DNA of 64,000 nt, taken from positions 3,410,001-3,474,000 of the forward strand of contig OX638134.1 of assembly GCA_951804985.1 (NCBI GenBank), in the 5' to 3' direction. Below, piece after piece: positions 57,661 through 64,000 of this stretch. Within the stretch, counting starts at the first letter, position 1. Every line of letters begins with the position of its first letter. The notes beneath the pieces were generated by a model. That model did no database searches. It worked only from the letters and a program-made list of their open reading frames with translations, and had not been told where the DNA came from. Position numbers and translations under genes: made by a program. Source of the stretch: Dryomyza anilis (lineage: Eukaryota; Arthropoda; Insecta; Diptera; Dryomyzidae).

Positions 57661-58880
57661 TATTTTTATTAGAAACTTTCAAGTTATGCGAAAATCAAAA
57701 CCTCTTGAATCTGTAGTTTTTTTTTTTATTAAAAAATTCTTTCACGATACCCAATCAAATCGATAAAACCTGCCCCTAGTAAAGCATCAGCTTATTGAGC
57801 TACAGTTTATGTAAAGTTTTTAAATCCACGGTACTTTTTGATGTAACCTTTGTAACCTGATGCTGGAAAACCGCACTCTACCACCCGCCCCCCCAAAACA
57901 TAACCTTTACGGCACATCCACGTCACACCAGACCCGAGCGACTAAGGTGAATGATGCGCGCGCTGTACGGGTTAATATTTTAAGTCAATTTTATCCCGAT
58001 TGTTGATACTGTGTAAATTACGTGCTCTGATTCCGACCAGTACGGCAACCACATCGCATCGCATCGCTACGGTCGATTTTTCGTTTCGTTTCATTCACTC
58101 GCAGCATACTTGCGGTAGAGCGTACGATGGGTTTTGGAATGTGGCCGACATCCTTTCAGCATGGTTTTACATTTTAAAAATTGATGATCCCTTCGAGGAG
58201 CGAACATAATTTTTAATTAACAACGATTTAATTGGCAATCAAGTGAATGAAGAATGATTTTCGGTTCACAGCGCAGAATTTACTTCATTGAAAACAGGTC
58301 CTTTTTTTGGAGAAAAATACTTATTTTAGGTTTGGGTGTGCTATAGGTGCGTGCGAGCCCTAGAAAATATCTGTTTGTTTGTTCGTTTGTGCAACTCAAT
58401 TGGATTAAAGTTTAATTATTTAATTAATTGAGCGTCGCTTTAACATTGCGTAAGACAAGTTCATGCGCCAAATAAACCAAAGCATATTTTTAGGCGTTCG
58501 TTCGTTCCTTCTACGTCGATTGTGATTAAAGCATATTAAGGGATTTTGTAATTTGGGCACACCTTCGATTGGTATTCTTCAAAAGGTAGACTGTCTGTCT
58601 TTTTACAGAGATGAGAACACTTTATTTGAGGAACTTTATTTGAAGGCCTTCATTTGCGAGGCATTCAATTTTTAGAGGGTTCAAATTTAGTTGATTGGTA
58701 TAGACTGGATGTTTATGTTTCTTTTTTAAACAGGATATTATGTCTGGCTGAAATTGCATAAAATTAGATTATTTGTAACACAGACTATACGTACAAAATG
58801 TAATAGAATTACATTAAAATAAATTAATAGTAATTTTTTTTAATAATCTCTAAATTATTTCATATGTTGTATATTATCCA
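57661..58880. other. single-copy island, no gene identified
   Basis: 57860-58200 is the least AT-rich part, with a C run at about 57886-57893 and CGCATCGCATCGC. A frame through 58209 opens at TTG and is not supported. GTTTGTTTGTTCGTTTGT at about 58374-58391. Confidence 0.45.
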
Positions 58881-59171
58881 TTTTTTTTCATATTTTATTT
58901 CCAATCTATAATAGTTCTTCATATTTTTAGATATTTTTTGATATATTGCATTTTTGATATATTGCAAATTTCGCATTAATTGTTTGTATATTTGGCATGT
59001 TATGCATATTTTGCTTATATTGCATATTTTTCACATTTTGCATATTTAGCATATTTTGCAAATTTTTCATATTTTTCATATTTTTCATATTTATCATGTT
59101 GTTTATGTTATTCATATATTTGAATATATTTCATATATTGCATATATTTCATATATTGCATATATTTCATA
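58881..59171 (+). repeat. ATATTTTGCAT array, left of Helitron
   Basis: Degenerate CATATTTTGCATATTTTTCAT units becoming regular 18-bp units (TATTGCATATATTTCATA) at 59120-59171. The array continues on the other side of the Helitron in exact register. Confidence 0.92.
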
Positions 59172-59549
59172 CTAGCTGGACCCGTGCACGACTCGTGCCA
59201 AGATTTTCTGAATTCAAAGATATGGAGCGATTTTATTAATATAAAAAACATTTTTTTATTATTGATATGAGGGGCCCGTGCTTAGCTGTTGAAATTTTTT
59301 TATTCGTTTTATAAATGTGGTAACCAAATAATTCTCCGCCAAAACAACTTTTCTCAAAGACAATTTTTTCTCAGACTGCGCTTCTCCGCAGAATTATTCT
59401 CAGTAGAAATCTTCCCGTAAAATCCACATAGAACGCTTTCCCGTAGAATTCTCAACGTAGAATTCATCCCGGTAGAATTGTTACCGGTAGAATTCTTTCC
59501 CGTAGAATTCTTCCCCGTAGAGTTTTTCCCAGTAGAAGTTTTAGAGTGG

Positions 59550-60620
59550 TGGGTTTTAATGTAGTAAGTTTCGGTGTAGTGAGTTTAGATGTGGTGAATT
59601 TTGGAGTGGTGAGTTTAATTGTGGTTAGTTTTGGTGTGGTGAGTTTTAGTGTGGTGAGTTTTAGTGTGGTGAATTTGAGTGCGGTGAGTTTAAGTGTGGT
59701 GTTTTTAAGTGTGGTGAGTTTTAGTGTGGTCAATTATAGTGTGGTGGGTTTTAGTGTGGTGAATTTTATTGTGGTGAGTTTTAGTGTGATGAATTTTAAT
59801 GTGATGAATTTTATTGTGGTGAGTTTTAGTGTAGTGAATTTTAGGGTGGTGAGTTTTAGTGTGGTTAATTATAGTGCGGTGGGTTTTGTGTGGTGAATTT
59901 TAGTGCGGTGAGTTTTAGTGTGGTAAGTTTTAGTGTATCGAAATTTGAGTGTAGTGAGTTTTAATGTGGTGAGTTTAAAAGTGGTGAATTTTAATGTGGT
60001 GAAATTTTAGTGTAGTGAGTTTTAGTGTGGTGAGTTTTAGTGTGGTGAAATTTTAGTGTGGTGAGTTTTAGTGTGTTCAATTTTAGTGTGTTGAATTTTT
60101 GTGTGGTGAGTTTTAGTGTGGTGAGTTTAAGTGTGGTGAGTTTTAGTGTGGTAAGTTTTAGTGTGGTGAGTTTTGGTATGGTGAGTTTAAATGTGGTGAG
60201 ATTTAGTGTTGTGAATTTTAGTGCGGTGAGTTTGAGTGTGGCGACTTTTGGGTATAGTGAGTTTTAGTGTGGTGAATTTTAGTGTGATGAGTTTTAATGT
60301 GGAGAAATTTTAGTGTGGTGAGTTTTAGTGTGGTGAGTTTAAGTGTGGTGAGTTTTAGTGTGGTGAGTTTTAGTGTGGTGAGTTTTAGTGTGGTGAGTTT
60401 TTGTGTGGTGAGTTTTAGTGTGGTGAGTTTTAGTGTGGTGAGTTTTTAAGTGGTGAGTTTTAGTGTGGTGAGTTTTAGTGTGGTGAGTTTTAGTGTGGTG
60501 AATTTTAGTGTGGTGAGTTTTAGTGTGGTGAATTATAGTGTGGAGGGTTTTAGTGTGGTTAATTTAAGGGTGAATTTTAGTGTGGTGAGTTTTAGTTTGG
60601 TTAGTTTTAGTGTGGTGAGT
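59550..60620 (-). repeat. 15-bp minisatellite inside Helitron
   Basis: About 70 units of GTGTGGTGAGTTTTA on the plus strand, the complement of the AAACTCACCACACTA array in copy 1 but over three times longer. Val/Ser-rich frames here (up to 116 codons) reflect the multiple-of-three unit and are not genes. Confidence 0.96.
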
Positions 60621-60678
60621 TTGTTTTTCTTTTTCTTTCCTTTTTTTGTTTTTCATTTAGTTTGGATTGTGGTTTTAT

Positions 60679-61235
60679 GTGATTGGTTTTGTTTTTGTAT
60701 TTTTGCTTTTGTTTTGTGTTGTGCTTTTGCTTTTTTGTTTTTATTTTTTTTTTGTATTTGAGTTTTTTGTTTCATGTTCGTTGCTGGTGAAAGTGCCGAG
60801 TTATATCGTGTTTAGGTTGCATGGGAGGTGCCACGCCTCTTTGCCCAATCCCGCCCATATATAGCCTATCATTCCTTCCAGACCATACCGCATCTGTGGT
60901 AAAAATTTCAAGACAATCGGATCAGCCGATTAGACGGAGAAGCGGAACAAACGTGATTGCTTTTGTTTTTGTATTTTTGCTTTTGTTTTGTTTTGTGCTT
61001 TTGGTTTTTTGTTTTTAATTTTTTTTGTGTATTTGAGTTTTTTGTTTCATGTTCGTAGCTGGTGAAAGTGCCGAGTTATATCGTATTGAAAGTTTAGGTT
61101 GTATGGGAGGTGCCACGCCTCTTTGTCCAATCCCGCCCATATATAGCCTATCATTCCTTCCAGACCATACCGCATCTGTGGTAAAAATTTCAAGGAAATC
61201 GGATCAGCCGTTTAGACGGAGAAGCGGAACAAACG
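60679..61235 (-). repeat. Helitron 5' module duplicated in tandem
   Basis: 60679-60952 and 60953-61235 are near-identical (period 274 bp), both running GTGATTG(G/C)TTTTGTTTTTGT to GAAGCGGAACAAACGT. The second has a small ATTGAAAG insertion. Copy 1 at 47286 has this module only once. The two similar frames (PLCPIPPIYSLSFLPDHTAS region) are translations of the module and not host genes. Confidence 0.95.
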
Positions 61236-61327
61236 TACAAACGTACAAACGGACAAACGTACAAACGTACAAACGTACAAACGTACAAACGTACAAACGA
61301 ACAAACAGATTTATTATATTAATAGGA

Positions 61328-61449
61328 TATTGCATATATTTCATATATTGCATATATTTCATATATTGCATATATTTCATATATTGCATATATTTCATAT
61401 ATTGCATATATTTCATATATTGCATATATTTCATATATTGCATATTTTT
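61328..61449 (+). repeat. perfect 18-bp array, right of Helitron
   Basis: TATTGCATATATTTCATA units with TTGCAT at 61330, 61348, 61366, 61384, 61402, 61420 and 61438, essentially without changes. Two more identical units lie left of the Helitron. Confidence 0.97.
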
Positions 61450-62800
61450 CACATATTGAATATTTTTCATATTTTATATAATATTGCACATTTTGTATAA
61501 TTTTGCTTATTTTGTATAATTTTGCATATTTTTGTATAATTTGCATATTTTTGCTATGCCTAATATAAAAATATGAAATATTTTTTGATATGTACATTTT
61601 GGATATTTTGCGTATTTTGTATATTTTGCATATGATTTTTCGTATTATACATATTTTGCATATTTTACATATTTTTCAAATATTACATTTTTGGCATATT
61701 TTTCATATTTTGCATATTTTGTATATTTTGCATATTTGTCTTATATCTCATACTTTTAATATTTTGTATAATTTTGCATATTTTTTATTATTTTTCATAT
61801 GTGTCAAATATGAAAATATGCCATATTTATTGATGTGCATATTTTGGATATTTTGTGTATTTTGCATGTTTTGTAATTTTGTATATTTTGCATATTATTT
61901 GCGTATTTTACATATTATTCACATATTTCATATTTTTCATATTTTGAATATTTTGCAAATTAATATTTACATATTATATATATTTCATATATTTATTATT
62001 TGTCATATTTTGATTATTTTTCATATTTTGAGTATTTGCGTATTTTGCATATTTTACACATTTTTCATATTTTCCATATTTTGTATATTTGGCATATTTA
62101 GCATGTATTTCATATTTATCATATTTTGAATATTTTTAATATTTTGCATATTTTTAATATTTGACATATTTTGCATATTATTTGCGTATTTTACATATTT
62201 TGTATATTTTACATATATTTCACATATTGCATATTTTTCATATTTTTTATAATTTGAATATTTTGCATATTCACATTTACAGATTTTCATGTATTAATGA
62301 TTTTTCATATTTTGATTATTTTTCATATTTTTGGTATTTGCGTATTTTGCATATTTTGTATATTTTACATATTTTGCATAGTATTTTCATATTTTAAATA
62401 TTTGACATTTATATCATATTTTGCATATTTTTCATTTTTCTTTGTATTTTTTCATATTTTACATATCTTTTATATTCTGCATATTAATTTCATATTTTTC
62501 ATACTATAAATGCTTATTTTGATATTTTGAATATTTTGCATCTTTTCCATTATTTGCATCTTTTACATATTACGCATCTATAGCATCTTTTACATCTTTT
62601 GCATCTTTTGCATTTTTTCCATATTTTGCATATTGTTTCACATTTTGCATATATATTTTCCATATATTCGACAATTTCATATTTTTGATATTTTGCGTAT
62701 TTTTCAAAATTTTCAAAATTTGAATATTTTCATTTTTAATCTTTTTGCATATTTTTAATATTTTCTCCTTATTTTCCTCTATTTTTCAGTTTTTTTAATT
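61450..62800 (+). repeat. ATATTTTGCAT degenerate array
   Basis: CATATTTTGCATATTTTTCAT-type units of about 10-11 bp. Longer modules recur, for example TATTTGCGTATTTTGCATATTTT near 62035 and 62336, and ATTATTTGCGTATTTTACATATT near 61891 and 62177, implying higher-order duplication of about 290-300 bp. The Ile/Phe-rich frames (up to 179 codons) are repeat translations. Confidence 0.93.
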
Positions 62801-63148
62801 CTTAGATATTTTTAAAACTTTTGAATATTTACAAATGTATAATAATTCAAAGCACAACAATTTAATTCTTCATAACCACATTAACCACTACTTCAAAAGT
62901 GTTTTAAAATACACTCCCCTGTAAATGTTGCTCATACGCACTGCAGCACTAAACCCAAAACCCCAAACATTCACATTTCTCTTTGATACATATTCAATTA
63001 AATACTGCTTTGTTCTTTGTACTTTCTTTGCCTTCTTCGTCTCCTCCATCGGTGGCCTTACCATAAAACCCTCTAAAGCGGCTGCAAATAATTCATTTAA
63101 CCCAGTGGTCCCAGTGGCGGCCTAAACTGCGGTCATTAAGGATTAAGT
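62801..63148. other. single-copy stretch
   Basis: Decaying repeat edge, then unique sequence with one CTCATACGCA motif at 62931. A 66-codon frame at 62925-63125 opens at TTG. No gene called. Confidence 0.45.
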
Positions 63149-63442
63149 ATGAATTCGTTATTCAAGGCACTTAGAAAAGGCTTAAATCAAAGATGGCTGT
63201 CGTCGTCGTCATCGTCAGGCTGTGCGCAATCTGTGCGCGCCTGGCCGCGAATTCTAATTAAAAGCAGCCGCTCAAAGGTCGCCCTCAACTACTTCTCTAC
63301 TATGATTTCTACTACAATTTCGAATTCTAGCAGAATTTTTCCAACTGCCTCATGTACCACCAAGCAACCAAACGTGGCCAGTGCGCGTTGCTGTGGCAAC
63401 AAACAGATTAAATCGCGGCTAAATGGTAACGAAACAGATTGA
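63149..63442 (+). CDS. small ORF candidate, 97 codons, unrecognised
   Basis: An ATG with A at -3 opens a complete 97-codon frame to TGA in a single-copy, less AT-rich island. The N-terminus (MNSLFKALRKGLNQRWL, then a run of six Ser) is basic and amphipathic, resembling a mitochondrial targeting sequence, though this is only composition. The rest is Ser/Thr/Asn-rich with a CC pair near residue 85 and no recognised domain. Third positions are mixed. It could equally be a chance frame sustained by TCG repeats. Among the single-copy frames it is one of the better candidates. Confidence 0.25.
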   Translation: MNSLFKALRKGLNQRWLSSSSSSGCAQSVRAWPRILIKSSRSKVALNYFSTMISTTISNSSRIFPTASCTTKQPNVASARCCGNKQIKSRLNGNETD

Positions 63443-64000
63443 AAATGTTGGCGCGCCCGGCGTTGTTCACCTGGTTGTAGAAGTTATGATTTAATTAAGG
63501 TACCTCTGTGCTGTGCACTGTGCTGATGGGCGAATGAATCTCGGACGTAGGTTTTTGCTACAAATGGCGGCGAGTTTTAAACAAAACTTGCAACGTTAAT
63601 TGCTGAGGAATACGAGAGAGAGAGAGACAGGAGTTGTGTAATAGGTAGAAAAAGCAGTTGAGAAAGTCGTTAAGCGTAACGGTAAGGTGAACATGTGAGT
63701 AACGATAGCGCTGCAAAAAAAACATTTACGAGTTTTTGCCTTAATATTTTGTATATGTAGAGAAAAATAACATCGGGCAATATGCATCGTTTAATATTTA
63801 ATTTTTAATGAGCTTGATTTTTTTTTAAAGTATGAAATGAAAATTTTAAATTTAAATGTTTAAATTAAAGTCATAATAAAATTTAAATACAGATAAAAAT
63901 ATACATTGAGCGATTAAAACCTTTAAGAACTTGTCATGGCCTTATAAATGTATGCTATTTTATTGTATTTGAATAAATTTCATGAAGAAAAAGGTACGTT
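63443..64000. other. single-copy right edge, no gene identified
   Basis: A GA microsatellite (GAGAGAGAGAGA) at about 63614-63627. CGGTAAGG near 63680 is a weak donor without a frame. AT-rich from 63720 to the edge. Confidence 0.5.

Larger units (their letters stand above)
59172..61327 (-). mobile_element. complete non-autonomous Helitron, copy 2 (2,156 bp)
   Basis: On the minus strand it starts TCCTATTAATATAATAAATC (61327 downward) and ends with hairpin GCACGAGTCGTGC (59198-59186), 10 bases, and CTAG (59175-59172). It sits between A and T on the minus strand, the canonical Helitron target, with no target-site duplication. Taking it out restores the 18-bp array register exactly: TTGCAT at 59156 plus 18 equals 61330 minus 2,156. 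Modules in minus-strand order: an 8-bp TACAAACG array (about 61229-61306), a 5' module present twice, a linker, the 15-bp array, the GAATTCTACGGG array, and the 3' module. No helicase or Rep frame remains, so it would need an autonomous partner. Confidence 0.96.

Noticed and set aside
61049..61459. 136-codon plus-strand frame, similar to another at 60821-61018
   Set aside because: Both are the same Helitron 5' module read twice, followed by 8-bp and 18-bp repeats. The similarity is DNA duplication and not a gene family.
61590..62129. 179-codon Ile/Phe-rich frame resembling a membrane protein
   Set aside because: A translation of the ATATTTTGCAT array; hydrophobicity results from AT-rich codons.

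Overview
The window looks like non-coding, AT-rich, repeat-dominated DNA from an animal nuclear genome, probably a higher fly (Diptera) or another insect. That placement is an inference. It rests on GTAAGT-type splice signals, CAG/CAA (opa-like) runs in the less AT-rich islands, tRNA-derived SINEs with target-site duplications, and Helitrons with the arthropod-type termini TC...CTAG. No operon, Shine-Dalgarno context, rRNA, functional tRNA gene or CRISPR array was seen. No protein of a recognisable family is intact. Most long open frames are translations of short tandem repeats or begin at non-ATG codons. A few single-copy frames with an ATG or splice-like borders are listed as low-confidence exon or small-ORF candidates.

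Layout. (1) 1-14 kb, 33.8-38.6 kb, 44.4-44.7 kb and 49.6-53.1 kb hold blocks of one 19-bp satellite-like repeat (TTTTTCACTAAAAATTCAA and variants). Blocks occur in both orientations and in two subtypes (CACTA and CACTC), each subtype locally uniform. (2) 15-26.5 kb is a different degenerate repeat built on TTTCAAC/TTTCAAT motifs spaced about 10 bp, organised into units of about 130-270 bp, with one nearly identical 269-bp tandem duplication. (3) 26.5-27.1 kb and 46.7-48.4 kb are two copies of an inverted-repeat transposon family (CTGGGGTAAAGTGGGA motifs) carrying a broken PHD-like zinc-finger frame. (4) 28.2-28.5 kb and 31.8-33.0 kb are two arrays of a 123-bp unit with a strongly conserved hyphenated palindrome. 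(5) 39.2-41.3 kb is a CAAAAG/ACACAAAA low-complexity block with fold-backs of up to 35 perfectly paired bases. (6) 45.6-46.3 kb, 58.9-59.2 kb and 61.3-62.8 kb are ATATGCAAAAT-type arrays. A complete 2,156-bp Helitron sits inside the last of these.

Mobile elements are nested. A 961-bp Helitron lies inside the second transposon copy, a SINE (12-bp target-site duplication) lies inside a Helitron remnant, and a second SINE family (13-bp target-site duplication) lies inside a 19-bp array. The clearest event is the Helitron at 59172-61327: removing exactly 2,156 bp restores the 18-bp register of the surrounding array, with insertion between A and T.

The least explained elements are the 123-bp palindrome arrays, the dispersed TGACGTATGAGT motif (both strands, about 10 sites), and the oriented, subtype-segregated 19-bp blocks. 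Between repeats lie ordinary single-copy AT-rich stretches in which no gene was identified.
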